64,000 bases of DNA from Sarcodiotheca gaudichaudii (GCA_032355985.1 JAUKVZ010000002.1:62001-126000); one strand, 5' to 3'. Counted from the first letter of the stretch, positions 26,964 through 38,500 are shown. The notes: generated by a model from the sequence alone, not told the origin. Made by a program: numbers and translations.

Positions 26964-29264
26964 TCAGGGGCACGGACCCCAGACACCGATGAGCTGGGCC
27001 AGATCGGCGCTGCCGACGGCGCCATCGCCATCAAGATCCGCGGCGCCGGCGCCGGAACCCCATGAGCCGATGACAATCGCAAGATCGGTGCTGCCGACGG
27101 CGCCATCGCCATCGATATCGCCTTCACAAGCCGCAAACTCGCATCCCATCGTCACGATCTCAACCGCATCGACGGCCGCCTCGACGACCGAGCCGGAGCC
27201 GTAATCCGACGCGTTGAATCGCACGCGAAGCTGCGAGGTGTTCGCGATGCCCGGGATATCTGCAACGACCCAGGACTTGGCGAACCAGCCGCCCGCGGCG
27301 CCTTCGCCCGTCGGTCCGACCGTTTCCAGTTCGACCCAGTTGGCGCCATCGTCATCGGAGACTTCGACGACGAAGACATCCTCACCAGGCGCCGAACCGG
27401 CGACGTTGGAATACCAGCGCGCGTACTGAAGGATCGACTCAGGATCAGAAGCGTCCAGCGTGGGCGATGTGAGAATCGTGGCGCCATCGTCGACATCAGT
27501 GTTTTCGTCGGCGGGGTCCGTGAGGTAGCACGATCCCGATCCGTCGTAGTCGGCCGCGGGATCGCCTCGATCGCCGCCACCGAGCGGCAGGCCGCGTGAC
27601 CACTGACCTTCTGAAATGCCATCGATGTTCTGCACGCTCCAGCCGAGATCGCTTTCGAAATCATCCTCGAAGGTGAAGTCGATATCGACAACCTCAGCGC
27701 TGTAGAAAGAAGCTGGCGCATCGGAGGGTGAGCGATACACGACATCCGTGACCGACTCGATCTCGAAGTAATACTCAATGGTGTCGCCGCAGACGCTGCC
27801 GGAAAGCGCAGCCTGGTAATCAACACCACCGAGGAACGTCGCCGGGCTCATCGTAAATGAAGGCTCACCGGCAGCGCGCGTGAAGAGACGCGCCGTCGCG
27901 CTGTCAAGATTGGCGCTGGCGACGGGAAGCACTTCGTAATCCACCATCGCTGGCACACCCGTCTCGAGCGTCTCGGGAAGCTCCGGAGCGAATGCGAATC
28001 GGGCACGCGCCACGACGGCCGCGGAAAGATGCTTGATCGCGGCGAAGTTCTCCTCTGCCGTCGGCAGGATCTGATCCGCCGGAAGCTCGAATCCGCCCTG
28101 GAACTCATTGGCGGGTCGAAGCTCGATCGTCCAGGAGTAGACGCCCGTGTCGTCGTAGATCCAGTCAACAATCGTGCCCGATGCGAGGTACAGATCATGC
28201 GCCGCCTGTGGCGTGTAGTACTGATTGTGCGTCGCAAGAATGGCGTCGCCGAGCTCCGTGCCCAGCGTCCGAAGGATCGCACCATCCGGATCAGCAGGCT
28301 CGGAGTTGGCGTAGCCATACGGCCACAGAATCAGCTGCGAATAGGAGTGGAAATCGATGTGCGTGACGATGTCCGTCTGGCTCAGCAGAAAGGCGCTGAC
28401 GGCTGTCGTCTCAGGCTCTGAGAAAGCACTGGGGCCGCGAAACGTCTCCGTGCCCGAAAGGCCGCTCGAGCCGCTGCCGCCGAAGTTCGAATCCCAGTTG
28501 CGATTCAGATCGACGCCAAAGTTTCCATCACCATTGTCGCGCCGATTCTTGCGCCAGTAGCGATCACTGGTCCAGGCGAATTCATACCCGTCCGGATTGA
28601 CGACTGGAATGATGTAGTAGATCGCGTTGTCGAGACATTCCGTGATCTCCGCGTCGACTCCGTAGCCCGCGGCAAGATTTTCGAGGATGTACATGACCGT
28701 CATCGGACTCACCCACTCGCGCGCATGCTGCGTGCCCGTGAAGCAAATGGCCGGCGGATCGACCGCGACACCGGCGTCAATCGTGATCGCCCAGATATCG
28801 CGCCCCTGCAGACTCTGCCCGATGGACTGCTTCGAAAGCAGCCCCGGATAAGCCGCGATCAGATCGTCGATCTGTGTGTTGATCTGAGCGAGATTCTTGT
28901 AGTTGTCGTACCACGATCCGCCGCGCTGATTGTTGCTCGCCTCGATTGAAGCTCGCTCGGCGTCGATGCGCTCCTGCAGATCCTCGACGAGCACTTCGAA
29001 GCTCAGGCCCATGTCCTGCAGCCGCTTCATCTCGACGGATCCAGCGAGATACTCGCCGCCATCATGCCGACACGCCTCACCCATCAGCCGAAGGTTCAGT
29101 TCCTGAAGCGCCTCAAGCTGCTCGGTGTCCTGCGTGTGAACGCGAATGATCGACTGGCCGTCGTATCGCACCACCTGGCCCGGAGCCTCGGCGAATGCGC
29201 ATGGGGCCAGACTGGCCGCGGCTAGTGTGAGGGACAGCGAAAACGCCCTGATCTTCGTGGTCAT
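26964..29264 (-). CDS. Secreted M14 zinc carboxypeptidase with dockerin-like tail
   Basis: 766 residues from the ATG at 29264, which begins a signal peptide (RAFSLSLTLAAASLAPCAFA). A prodomain-like stretch is followed by the M14 domain: zinc ligands in GTQHAREWVSP and the later THIDFHSYSQLILWPYGY, substrate-binding DLNRNWD, and the catalytic glutamate in YSWTIELRPANEFQGGF. It would remove carboxy-terminal residues from extracellular peptides. Beta-sandwich domains follow, one beginning around DDFESDLGWSVQN. The end has two EF-like repeats (GDIDGDGAVGSTDLAIVIGS and the final LAQLIGVWGPCP), as in the proteins at 2066 and 4732. Confidence 0.92.
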   Translation of the reverse strand: MTTKIRAFSLSLTLAAASLAPCAFAEAPGQVVRYDGQSIIRVHTQDTEQLEALQELNLRLMGEACRHDGGEYLAGSVEMKRLQDMGLSFEVLVEDLQERIDAERASIEASNNQRGGSWYDNYKNLAQINTQIDDLIAAYPGLLSKQSIGQSLQGRDIWAITIDAGVAVDPPAICFTGTQHAREWVSPMTVMYILENLAAGYGVDAEITECLDNAIYYIIPVVNPDGYEFAWTSDRYWRKNRRDNGDGNFGVDLNRNWDSNFGGSGSSGLSGTETFRGPSAFSEPETTAVSAFLLSQTDIVTHIDFHSYSQLILWPYGYANSEPADPDGAILRTLGTELGDAILATHNQYYTPQAAHDLYLASGTIVDWIYDDTGVYSWTIELRPANEFQGGFELPADQILPTAEENFAAIKHLSAAVVARARFAFAPELPETLETGVPAMVDYEVLPVASANLDSATARLFTRAAGEPSFTMSPATFLGGVDYQAALSGSVCGDTIEYYFEIESVTDVVYRSPSDAPASFYSAEVVDIDFTFEDDFESDLGWSVQNIDGISEGQWSRGLPLGGGDRGDPAADYDGSGSCYLTDPADENTDVDDGATILTSPTLDASDPESILQYARWYSNVAGSAPGEDVFVVEVSDDDGANWVELETVGPTGEGAAGGWFAKSWVVADIPGIANTSQLRVRFNASDYGSGSVVEAAVDAVEIVTMGCEFAACEGDIDGDGAVGSTDLAIVIGSWGSGAGAADLDGDGAVGSADLAQLIGVWGPCP

Positions 29265-29425
29265 GTGTTGTGCTCTCTTCGATCGTGCGCAGGCCAGAAT
29301 CCGCCCAAACAGCCCGCATGGTTCCACCACGAGTATACGGGCCCGACGCCCAGGCCCGAAGGATCTTCTCGGAATGGAGCCCTGTTCCAGCGCTTGAGAG
29401 GCGATTCGCCCCGGAGCCGGCCGCC

Positions 29426-32400
29426 TCAGCCCCCGTCGGCCGACGGCATCACCGGCTCAGGCGCCTTCTCGGGCGTCGGCCGGCGCTTACCCAGTCTGCC
29501 AAGCCAGTCCGTCACACTCTGGATGACCAGATAAATCACCGGCACCAGCAGCAGTGAAAACACGGTCGAAGCGAGCATGCCGCCGAAGACGGCCGTGCCC
29601 AGCGCCTGCCTGCTGACGGCGCCCGCGCCGGACGCAATCACCAGCGGAATGACACCCAGCAGGAATGAAAGCGCCGTCATGAGAATCGGCCGGAACCGCT
29701 GACGAGCCGCCTCGATGGTCGCTTCCTTCGTGCTCATGCCGCTCGCCTTGTTCTGCATCGCAAACTCGACGATGAGAATGGCGCCCTTGGCGGCAAGGCC
29801 GATCAGCAGCACAAGCCCGATCTGCGTGTAGATGTTGACATCGAATCGCCGCAGAAAGACGAACACCACGGCGCCGAACATCGCCATCGGCACGGAAAGA
29901 ATGATCGCCATCGGCGCCGTCCAGCTCTCATACTGCGCCGCCAGGAAGAGGAAAACGAGAATCACCGACAGGCCGAAGATCAGCGGCGCCATATTTCCCG
30001 CGATGATCTCCTGATACACCATGCCCGTCCATTCGTATCCCATTGACTCCGGCAGTTGCTCGCTGGAAAGGCGCCCCATCGTCGCTGTAGCCTGACCCGA
30101 ACTAAAACCCTGCGCCGGCGAGCCTGTGATCTGCGCCGAGGGATATTTGTTGTATCGCGTGATGACCTGCGGCCCGACCGTCTCATCGATCGTCACCAGC
30201 GTCGAAAGCGGAATCATCTCATTGTCGCGATCGCGCACTTTCAACTGCGAGATGTCGTCGACATTGCTGCGAAACTCCTGATCGGCCTGCACGATCACCT
30301 GGTACGACTTGCCGAATCGATTGAAGTCATTGACATACAGCGAGCCGAGATTCGCCTGCAGCGTCTCGTTGATATTGCTCATTGGAATGCCGAGGCGCTG
30401 CGCCTTGACGCGATCAATATCCAGGAAGATCTGCGGCACCGCGGCGCGGAACGTCGTGTTCATGCGCACAAGATCAGGCTGCTGCTGGCCCGCGGCGACG
30501 AGATCATCGGCAAACTGCTGCAGCACGAAGGGACCATTCGAGCCCTTGTCCTGAAGCTGATACTCAAATCCGCCTGCGTTGCCCATGCCCTGAATCGCCG
30601 GCGGCCCGAATGTGAATGCGACGCCTTCTTCAATCTGACCCAGTTGCCGATTGACCTGCTCCATGATGGCGTTGGCATGCAGGCTTTCCTCGCCGCGCTC
30701 ATCCCACGGATCGAGAATGATGATGATCAGCGCTGTGTTCGGCGCGTTGGCGCCGCTGAGAATGGAAAAGCCGCCGATCGTGATGTAGTTGGCGACGCCA
30801 TCCGTATTGGCCAGAATCTCCTCAATCTTCTTGTTGACACCCTTCGTGCGCTCCAGTGAACCGCTGTCCGGAAGCTGCACATTGCAGAAGAGATACCCCT
30901 GATCCTCTTCCGGAATGAATCCCGTCGGCAGATTCATGAAGCCGAGCGTCGTGCCCACGAGCAGCCCTGCATAGATGATCAGCGGCAGCCCGACGAAACG
31001 CACGAAACGATTGACAATCGCCATGTAACCGTTCGTCGTCCGCTCGAAGAAGCTGTTGAACATCCGGAAAGGCAGGATGCGCTTCTCAGGCGAAGGCCTC
31101 AGAAGCAACGCGCACAGCGCCGGGCTGAGCGTCAATGCATTGACGGATGAGAACACCGTCGCCACTGCGATGGTCAGCGCAAACTGTCGATAGAGCTGCC
31201 CCGTCACACCCGGCATCATCGAACTGGGCACGAAGACGGCCAGCAGGACGAGCGTCGTCGCAACGACCGGGCCGGTGACTTCCTCCATCGACTTGATGGC
31301 CGCCGACTTGCGATCCATACCCTCCTCATTAATGAGGCGCATCACATTCTCGACGACGACAATCGCATCATCCACCACGATGCCGATGACCAGCACGAGG
31401 CCGAACAGCGAGAGCGTGTTGATCGAGAAACCCATCGCCAGCATGACCGCCAGCGTGCCGATCAGCGACACGGGGATCGTCACGCAGGGAATCAGCGTCG
31501 TTCGGAAGTCCTGCAGAAAGATGTAGACGGAAAGAATGACCAGGATCACGGCGACGAACAGCGTGATCACCACTTCTCGGATGGACGTGCGCACATAGAG
31601 CGTCGTGTCATACACGACCTCGTACGTCATGCCCTCCGGAAACGTCTCCGCAAGCGAATCCATGCGCTCGCGAATCGTGTCAGCGATCGCCAGCGCATTG
31701 GCGCCGGGAAGCTGATACACAATCAGCGTGCACGTTGGCATGCCGTTGAGTTCGGAATACAGGTCGTACGTCTGGGCGCCGAGTTCGATCCTCGCGACAT
31801 CGCTCAGCCGCACGATCGCCCCGTCATCCGTCGTCTTGAGGATGATGTCCTCGAACTGATCCTTCGTGGTCAGGCGGCCCAGCGTGTTGACGGTGTATTC
31901 GAAGTTTGTGCCGAGCGGCGCCGGCGACCGGCCGATCTGGCCTGCCGCAACCTGGACGTTCTGTTGGCGGATCGCATCGAGCACTTCCGTTGTCGTCAGA
32001 TTTCGCGAGGAAAGCTGTTCCGGATCAAGCCAGATGCGCATGCCATATTCGGCGGCGCCGAAGTTCACGATCTCACCGACGCCTTCGACGCGCGTCAGCA
32101 CATCCTCTACATACACGACCGCGTAATTGCTCAGAAAGAGCGAGTTCGCGCCCGGCGCAGTCGACGTGAGATTGACGGCAAGCGTCATGCTCGTCGATTT
32201 CTTCTTGACGCTCACGCCCTGCCGCGTCACTTCTTCCGGCAACTTGGGCAGCGCCAATGACACGCGGTTATCGACCAGAACCGTCGCCATGTCGATGTCG
32301 GTGCCGACTGCGAAGGTGACCGTCAGCGTCATCGTGCCGTCGCTGGAGCACTTCGAGGACATGTAAATCATGTCCTCGACGCCATTGACCTCATCCTCGA

Positions 32401-32596
32401 TGGGGACGGCCACCGTGTCCTGCAGCACGCTCGCGCTGGCGCCCGGGTACGTCGCCGTCACCTCAACCGTCGGCGGCGCGATCGGCGGAAACTGCTCGAT
32501 AGGCAGAATGGGAATCGCAATGGCGCCGGCGATCATGATCACCAGCGCAATGACGGTCGAGAAGATCGGACGCTCGATGAAGAATCGGCTGAACAT
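29426..32596 (-). CDS. RND efflux transporter, inner-membrane pump (AcrB/HAE1 family)
   Basis: 1056 residues, standard for the hydrophobe/amphiphile efflux RND family. It begins MFSRFFIERPIFSTVIALVI, with two large periplasmic loops and 12 membrane helices in two repeats. The proton-relay aspartates are seen in GIVVDDAIVVVENVMRL in helix 4, and the second repeat shows GLAAKGAILIVEFAMQ. The pump uses the proton gradient to expel lipophilic compounds. It lies 28 bases after its adaptor gene. No outer-membrane TolC-like gene is present in the window. Confidence 0.95.
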   Translation of the reverse strand: MFSRFFIERPIFSTVIALVIMIAGAIAIPILPIEQFPPIAPPTVEVTATYPGASASVLQDTVAVPIEDEVNGVEDMIYMSSKCSSDGTMTLTVTFAVGTDIDMATVLVDNRVSLALPKLPEEVTRQGVSVKKKSTSMTLAVNLTSTAPGANSLFLSNYAVVYVEDVLTRVEGVGEIVNFGAAEYGMRIWLDPEQLSSRNLTTTEVLDAIRQQNVQVAAGQIGRSPAPLGTNFEYTVNTLGRLTTKDQFEDIILKTTDDGAIVRLSDVARIELGAQTYDLYSELNGMPTCTLIVYQLPGANALAIADTIRERMDSLAETFPEGMTYEVVYDTTLYVRTSIREVVITLFVAVILVILSVYIFLQDFRTTLIPCVTIPVSLIGTLAVMLAMGFSINTLSLFGLVLVIGIVVDDAIVVVENVMRLINEEGMDRKSAAIKSMEEVTGPVVATTLVLLAVFVPSSMMPGVTGQLYRQFALTIAVATVFSSVNALTLSPALCALLLRPSPEKRILPFRMFNSFFERTTNGYMAIVNRFVRFVGLPLIIYAGLLVGTTLGFMNLPTGFIPEEDQGYLFCNVQLPDSGSLERTKGVNKKIEEILANTDGVANYITIGGFSILSGANAPNTALIIIILDPWDERGEESLHANAIMEQVNRQLGQIEEGVAFTFGPPAIQGMGNAGGFEYQLQDKGSNGPFVLQQFADDLVAAGQQQPDLVRMNTTFRAAVPQIFLDIDRVKAQRLGIPMSNINETLQANLGSLYVNDFNRFGKSYQVIVQADQEFRSNVDDISQLKVRDRDNEMIPLSTLVTIDETVGPQVITRYNKYPSAQITGSPAQGFSSGQATATMGRLSSEQLPESMGYEWTGMVYQEIIAGNMAPLIFGLSVILVFLFLAAQYESWTAPMAIILSVPMAMFGAVVFVFLRRFDVNIYTQIGLVLLIGLAAKGAILIVEFAMQNKASGMSTKEATIEAARQRFRPILMTALSFLLGVIPLVIASGAGAVSRQALGTAVFGGMLASTVFSLLLVPVIYLVIQSVTDWLGRLGKRRPTPEKAPEPVMPSADGG

Positions 32597-32624
32597 GCGA
32601 AGTGTCGTTCCCGGCTTGCGCGCT

Positions 32625-33788
32625 TCAGCCTTCGCCGGCGGCGCTTGGCGTGGATTCCTGTCCGGAGGATGCGAGCGTCGGCTTCACGGGCATGCCCGGC
32701 CTGGCGCGCTGAATGCCCGCGACGATGTACTTCTGCCCGGGCTCGAGCCCCGAGAGAATGCGCCGCATGCCGTCATACACAGCGCCCGTCTCGACGGCCT
32801 GTCTTGAAACAACGTTGTTTTCATCGACCACGAGCAGAAACTTGCCGCTCAGATCAGAGCCAATGGCCTTGTCATCCACGAGAACCGCATTTGGAATCGG
32901 ATCGCGAGGCAGCCGCACACGCACAAAGAGTCCGGGCAGCACGGTCATATCCTCGTTTGGAAGGATGCCGCGAGTACGAACCGTGCCGGTCGCGGCGTCG
33001 ACCGTATTGTCAAAGTAATCCAGATTGCCTTCGTGCGGATGACCCTTCTCATTGGCCAGACCGACGAGAAGCTTGAAGTCCGTGATGGCGCGATCATCCT
33101 CTGCGGTTCGTTGCGCACGAAGCTGAAGCACAAGCAGCTCCGGCATATCGAAATACACGTACATCGGCTGCATGTCGCGAACCGTCGTCAGCAGCGTCTG
33201 TTCCGATGCGCCGACCAGATTGCCGACATCGACCAGATTGCGGCTGACGCGACCGCCGATCGGGCTCTTGATCACTGTGTAGCTCAGCTCAGTCTGAGCC
33301 TGCACGAGTTGGGCCTCGGCAGCTTCGACAGCTGCCGCAGCGACGAGCTTCTCCGTCGTCCGGTCCTGCACTTCCTTCACATTGGCCGCGCCGGATCGCT
33401 CAAGCTCGATGACGCGCTCCAGATTCCATTCCGCCTGCTTCAGATCGGCCTGGGCGCGAGCAAGCGCCGCTTCCGCCTGATCAACATCAGCCTGAAATGG
33501 CTCCTGCTCCAACGTGAAGAGCAGATCGCCCTTCTGCACGATGGCGCTGGGCTCGAAGTGAATCTCTTCCAGATATCCCCGCACGCGCGCCCGGATCTCG
33601 ACGGATTCGTACGCCTGCGTGTTGCCGGTGAAGTCCGAGTACCCACTGACCGTCTGGATCACGGGCTCAGCGACGGTCACCGGGGGTGGCGGCGGCGGCT
33701 CGGGCATTGGCTGCTCGCAAGCGGCCAGCGAGCACATCAGGACGCCCGCAATCAGCCCCATGCATCGTGTCGTGTGGAGAAGAATCAT
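32625..33788 (-). CDS. RND efflux periplasmic adaptor lipoprotein (AcrA family)
   Basis: 387 residues from the ATG at 33788, which gives a lipoprotein signal with lipobox SLAAC followed by a proline-rich spacer. The order is barrel-sandwich half (YESVEIRARVRGYLEEIHF), alpha-helical hairpin (about 100-165, DQAEAALARAQADLKQAEW), second lipoyl half (YTVIKSPIGGRVSRNLVDVG) and a beta-barrel domain. It bridges the pump at 29426 and an outer-membrane channel that must be encoded elsewhere. Gene order adaptor then pump is typical. It diverges from the YigZ gene across 141 bases. Confidence 0.94.
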   Translation of the reverse strand: MILLHTTRCMGLIAGVLMCSLAACEQPMPEPPPPPPVTVAEPVIQTVSGYSDFTGNTQAYESVEIRARVRGYLEEIHFEPSAIVQKGDLLFTLEQEPFQADVDQAEAALARAQADLKQAEWNLERVIELERSGAANVKEVQDRTTEKLVAAAAVEAAEAQLVQAQTELSYTVIKSPIGGRVSRNLVDVGNLVGASEQTLLTTVRDMQPMYVYFDMPELLVLQLRAQRTAEDDRAITDFKLLVGLANEKGHPHEGNLDYFDNTVDAATGTVRTRGILPNEDMTVLPGLFVRVRLPRDPIPNAVLVDDKAIGSDLSGKFLLVVDENNVVSRQAVETGAVYDGMRRILSGLEPGQKYIVAGIQRARPGMPVKPTLASSGQESTPSAAGEG

Positions 33789-33929
33789 GACTTTCACTTT
33801 CAACTGATCCCTGCGCCACTCAAACGCGCGACCTGGCGCCACAGCCGGCGATCGCCGGCGAATGCGCGGAGTATAGATCAATGGCGCCCACATCGCCCCA
33901 GCGCTCGCCTGACCCGATGACTACTCTGC

Positions 33930-34544
33930 ATGGGCATGTCTTCGAAGCGGACGATCCGATCCCGTGTCGATGTTGAAATCGATCCCATCAAAGGCTCTCG
34001 ATTCTTCGGCATCGCGTGCCCTGCATCGAATCGAGACGAGGCGATCGAACTCCTCGATCAGATCCGCGCCGAAGAGCCCGGCGCCACCCATCATTGCTGG
34101 GCCTGGCGGCTGGCCGAATATGACACCCGATTCTCCGATGATGGCGAGCCGCACGGAAGCGCCGGACAGCCGATTCTGCGACAGATCGAGTCGCACAATC
34201 TGGTCGCCACGCTTGTCGTTGTGCGCCGACGATTCGGAGGTGTGAAACTTGGCGTCGGCGGCTTGATCCGCGCGTACGCAGCCGCGGCCAAGGCAGCGCT
34301 GGAATCGGCTGAAATCATCGAGCAGGTGGCGATGTGCAACATCCGCATCATCCACGACTACGACGCCACACGCCTGGTCGAAGAAGTGCTCGCCGACGCA
34401 GGCGCCGAACTGGTCGAGAGCCTCTTTGAGGTGCGCGTCCAGCGTGTCGTTCGAATCCCCCTCGAGGACGCCGAGCGTCTTCTGGCCGCGATCCGCGAGA
34501 GCGGAGGCGGCGCCATCGAAGCGCATCGCGAATCGGAAGCATGA
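33930..34544 (+). CDS. YigZ/IMPACT family protein
   Basis: 204 residues. The amino domain has the UPF0029 signature HHCWAWRL, then RFSDDGEPHGSAGQPIL and NLVATLVVVRRRFGGVKLGV. The carboxy part (about 140-200) is the small RNA-binding-like domain common in bacterial members. The eukaryotic homologue IMPACT affects translation under stress; the bacterial role is unresolved. The start could be the first ATG or the one six bases later; both give the same domain. Confidence 0.9.
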   Translation: MGMSSKRTIRSRVDVEIDPIKGSRFFGIACPASNRDEAIELLDQIRAEEPGATHHCWAWRLAEYDTRFSDDGEPHGSAGQPILRQIESHNLVATLVVVRRRFGGVKLGVGGLIRAYAAAAKAALESAEIIEQVAMCNIRIIHDYDATRLVEEVLADAGAELVESLFEVRVQRVVRIPLEDAERLLAAIRESGGGAIEAHRESEA

Positions 34545-34596
34545 GATCAGCATCGCGCCGCCTCCGTTATCCTCAACAGGCAGCCGACGGAGAGCA

Positions 34597-35370
34597 ATGA
34601 TGATCGATGCAAACGAGACACCGCGATTCGAGCGGATCATACGAAGAATGCGGAGCGCCGACGCCGGGCATCAGCGCATCTTCCTGTTCATCTCGCTGTT
34701 TGCGCTTTTCTTTCTGACGCCGGCGATTGACTCGGTATTGGCATTCGAAATTGAATCGCTGCAAAAGGTGGCGCAAGGCGTGGCGCTCGTTGCGACGCTT
34801 GCCTTCACGATCTTTGTCCTCATAAGCGCCGTGATCGTTGTCTCGTCCAGCCGGCGAGATGTCGTTGTAGCGCTGCTGCTCGGATCACCATTTGCGCTCG
34901 GCGCGCTATTCATGGGATTGCAATGGGCGCTTCAAAATGACCCCATGCTTGCGGGCTTGATCAGCGGCGCCTTGTTCGCCCCTTTCGGCTTCTTCGTCGC
35001 CTTCTGCCTGCTTCGCTTCACGTTTGACCCCAAGCACTCGATGGAGGCGCGAGTCTTCGCCTCCTCAAGCGCCTACATCATGGTCGGCGGATCTTTCGGC
35101 GGCCTGTTCTGCCTCATTGAGTTGTTGCAGCCGGGCGCTTTCATCGATCTCGCCGGTCGCGATGTCAACTTTGAAACGCTTCGCTACTTCAGCTTCGTCA
35201 CACTCACGACGCTCGGCTATGGAGACATCGTCCCGCGCAGTGATGAAGCTCGGATGGTTTGCGCGGCCGAAGCCATCTGCGGCGTCTTCATGCTGGCGTT
35301 CATCGTCGCCCGGATTTTTGCGACTCCGAGAATCGTGCAGGATCCGTCCGACGATGATCCACAGGCCTGA
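34597..35370 (+). CDS. Potassium-channel-type membrane protein
   Basis: 257 residues from the ATG at 34597, preceded by GGAGAGCA. Six hydrophobic helices are visible, the last two flanking a pore loop with filter TLTTLGYGDIVP (near residue 210). GYGD is the potassium selectivity filter and the TTLGYGD context is typical of the two-TM Ion_trans_2 domain. There is no arginine-rich voltage sensor and no cytoplasmic RCK domain, and the tail is short. Regulation is not visible. Confidence 0.85.
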   Translation: MMIDANETPRFERIIRRMRSADAGHQRIFLFISLFALFFLTPAIDSVLAFEIESLQKVAQGVALVATLAFTIFVLISAVIVVSSSRRDVVVALLLGSPFALGALFMGLQWALQNDPMLAGLISGALFAPFGFFVAFCLLRFTFDPKHSMEARVFASSSAYIMVGGSFGGLFCLIELLQPGAFIDLAGRDVNFETLRYFSFVTLTTLGYGDIVPRSDEARMVCAAEAICGVFMLAFIVARIFATPRIVQDPSDDDPQA

Positions 35371-35530
35371 CCAATACTCTGCGCACCGAGCCCGCAGAAT
35401 CATCCTTCGCACACCCTCGATCGACGCGGCGTCGAAGCGGCCGCGCCTTTGCTCTATCCTGTCACGCCAGGTCGCCGGGGCGGTCGCCGCCCCATGATTC
35501 TCAGCGCCACGATCAGGAAGGAATCTTCAG

Positions 35531-38500
35531 ATGTTCATCGAATCGACGTTTCGTCGGTGGTCCACTTTGTTTGTCGCAGCAGTTGCCCTGCTGGTCGCTG
35601 CGCATGCTCGCGCCGCGTCAGACGATGCCGAGAGCGACGAGCCGAAGATCGACAAGGGCACGCTCAGCGCCCTGAGTTTCCGATCCATCGGCCCTGCGCT
35701 GATGTCCGGCCGCATCGGCGACTTCGCCGTCAACCCCAACGATCACAGCGAGTACTTCGTCGCCGCCTGCTCCGGCGGCGTGTGGAAGACGACCAACAGC
35801 GGCGTGACGTTCGCCCCCGTCTTCGATCATGAAGGCGCCTTCTCCATCGGATGCGTCGCAATGGATCCGAACAACTCGAATGTCATCTGGGTCGGCACGG
35901 GCGAGAACAACAGCCAGCGCAGCGTCGGATTCGGCGACGGGCTCTACAAGTCAGTCGATGGCGGCAAGTCATGGACGAAGATGGGCCTCGATGATTCCGG
36001 GCACATCGGCATGATTGCGATCGATCCGAGAGACTCAAACACCGTCTTCGTCGCAGCGATCGGTCCGCTCTGGAACACCGGCGGCGATCGCGGGCTGTAC
36101 AAGACAACGGATGGCGGCCAGACATGGGAGCGCGTGCTTCATATCAGTGATGACACAGGCATCAATGAAGTTCACATGGATCCGCGCGATCCCGACACCA
36201 TGTACGCCAGCGCTTACCAGCGCCGCCGCCACGTATGGACGCTCATCAACGGCGGCCCTGAATCCGGCATCCACAAGTCAACGGACGGCGGCCAGACCTG
36301 GACGGAGCTGACCAGCGGCCTCCCCACCGTCGATTTGGGCCGCATCGGACTCGATATTTCTCCCGCCAACCCCGACTACATCTACGCCGTCATCGAAGCG
36401 GCCCAGGACAAGAGCGCCTTTTACCGATCAACCGATCGCGGCGAGTCCTGGGAGAAGCGCTCCGACTACGGCACCTCGAGCCCGCAGTACTACAACGAGA
36501 TCTTCTGCGATCCCAAAGATCCCAATCGCGTGTACACAATGGATACGTACATGCACGTCACGACCGATGGCGGCGCCACATTCACAAGAAACCCGATGGT
36601 CGATACGCATGTCGATGCGCATGCTATGTGGATCGATCCCGACGATACGCGCCACTTCCTGCTCGGCGTCGATGGAGGCGTCTATGAGACATGGGATCAG
36701 GGCGTCAACTTTCAGTTCAAGGCGAACCTGCCGCTGACCCAGTTCTACAAGATCGCCGTCGATAACGACGAGCCCTTCTACAACATCTATGGCGGCACGC
36801 AGGACAACAACACGCAGGGCGGCCCGTCGCGCACGCTTGATCGCGCCGGCATCACCAATGATGACTGGTTCATCACCGTCGGAGGCGATGGATTCGAGCC
36901 CGCCGTCGATCCCGTCGACCCGAACATCGTCTACAGCCAGTGGCAGCATGGCGGCCTGGTGCGTTTCGACAAGCGCACCGGCGAGATCGTCGACATCAAA
37001 CCCCGCGAAGGCGCCGACGATGAGCCCTTCGTCTGGAACTGGAACTCTCCACTCCTCATCAGCCCCCACGATCACAAACGCCTCTACTTCGCAGGCAACT
37101 TCCTCTTCCGATCAGATGATCGCGGCGCCAGTTGGGAACGAATCAGCGACGATCTCACACGAGGCATCGATCGCAACCAGCTTGAAATCATGGGACGCAT
37201 TCAGCCGCCCGACGCCGTCTCCAAGCATCGCTCCACCTCGATCTACGGCAACGCCGTCGCGCTTGCCGAATCGCCGATCAAGGAAGGCCTGCTCTACGTC
37301 GGCACGGATGACGGACTGATCCATGTGTCCGACAATGCAGGCCGCACCTGGCGCACGATCAGTGAGTTCCCCGGCGTGCCCGAGATGACCTATGTCAGCT
37401 ATCTCACAGCGTCGGAGCATGATGCGGATGTCGTCTTCGCAGCGTTCGAGAATCACAAGAAGGGCGACTTCAAGCCCTATCTGCTTCGCAGCGACAACCA
37501 AGGCCGCACGTGGACGTCCATCGCCGGCGACCTACCCGAACGCGGCATGGTCTGGGCAGTCCAGCAGGATCACGTCGATCCGTCACTGCTCTTCGTCGGC
37601 ACGGAGTTCAGCGCATTCGTCACACAAAACGGCGGCGAGAACTGGATCCAGCTCTCAGGACTGCCCACCATCGCAGTGATGGATATCGACATCCAGCGCC
37701 GCGAGAGCGATCTCGTCGCCGGCACCTTCGGCCGCGGCTTCTACGTGCTGGATGACTATTCACCCCTTCGTTCCATCACCCTCGAAACACTTGAAGAAGA
37801 TGCCCACGTCTATCCGGTGCGCGATGCGCATCTGTATATCGAGACAAGCCGCCTCGGCATGCTCAATGGCCGCGGCTTCCAGGGCGCTTCCTACTTCTCA
37901 GCCCCCAACCCCCCCTTCGGCGCTCTCGTCACCTACTCGCTGGGAGAGAAACTCGAAACGCTCGTTGAGAAGCGCCACAGGATTGAAGAGGAAGAAGAGG
38001 AATGGGACTACCCCACCATCGAGGACTTCCAGGCCGAAGATCGGGAGCCCGAGCCGCAGGTGATCCTCACCATCCGCGATGAACATGGCTCAGTCGTCCG
38101 CCGCGTGCCCGGCTCGCGCGAAAAGGGACTGCATCGCACGAACTGGGATCTGCGATATCCACTCGTCACACCCACAAGCCTGACGCCGGTGGAGCCGTCG
38201 CCCTGGTCGCCTCCCAATGCAGGCGCCCTTGTCACGCCGGGCCGATACAGCGTGCAGGCCTCCCGCATCATTGATGGCGAAGTCGAGCCCATGGGCAATC
38301 AGGTCGAGTTCCGCGTTTCGTCCCTCGGCCTGGGCACACTCGACGCCCGCGATCGCGAAGCCGTGCTCGCCTTCCAGGAAAAGGTCGGTCGTCTGCAGCG
38401 AGCAGCGCTTGGCGCTCTGCGCGCCGCAGGTGAAGCGGAGTCTCGACTCGCGCACATCGAACAGGCGATCAAGGACACACCCGATCTCGATGAATCGCTA

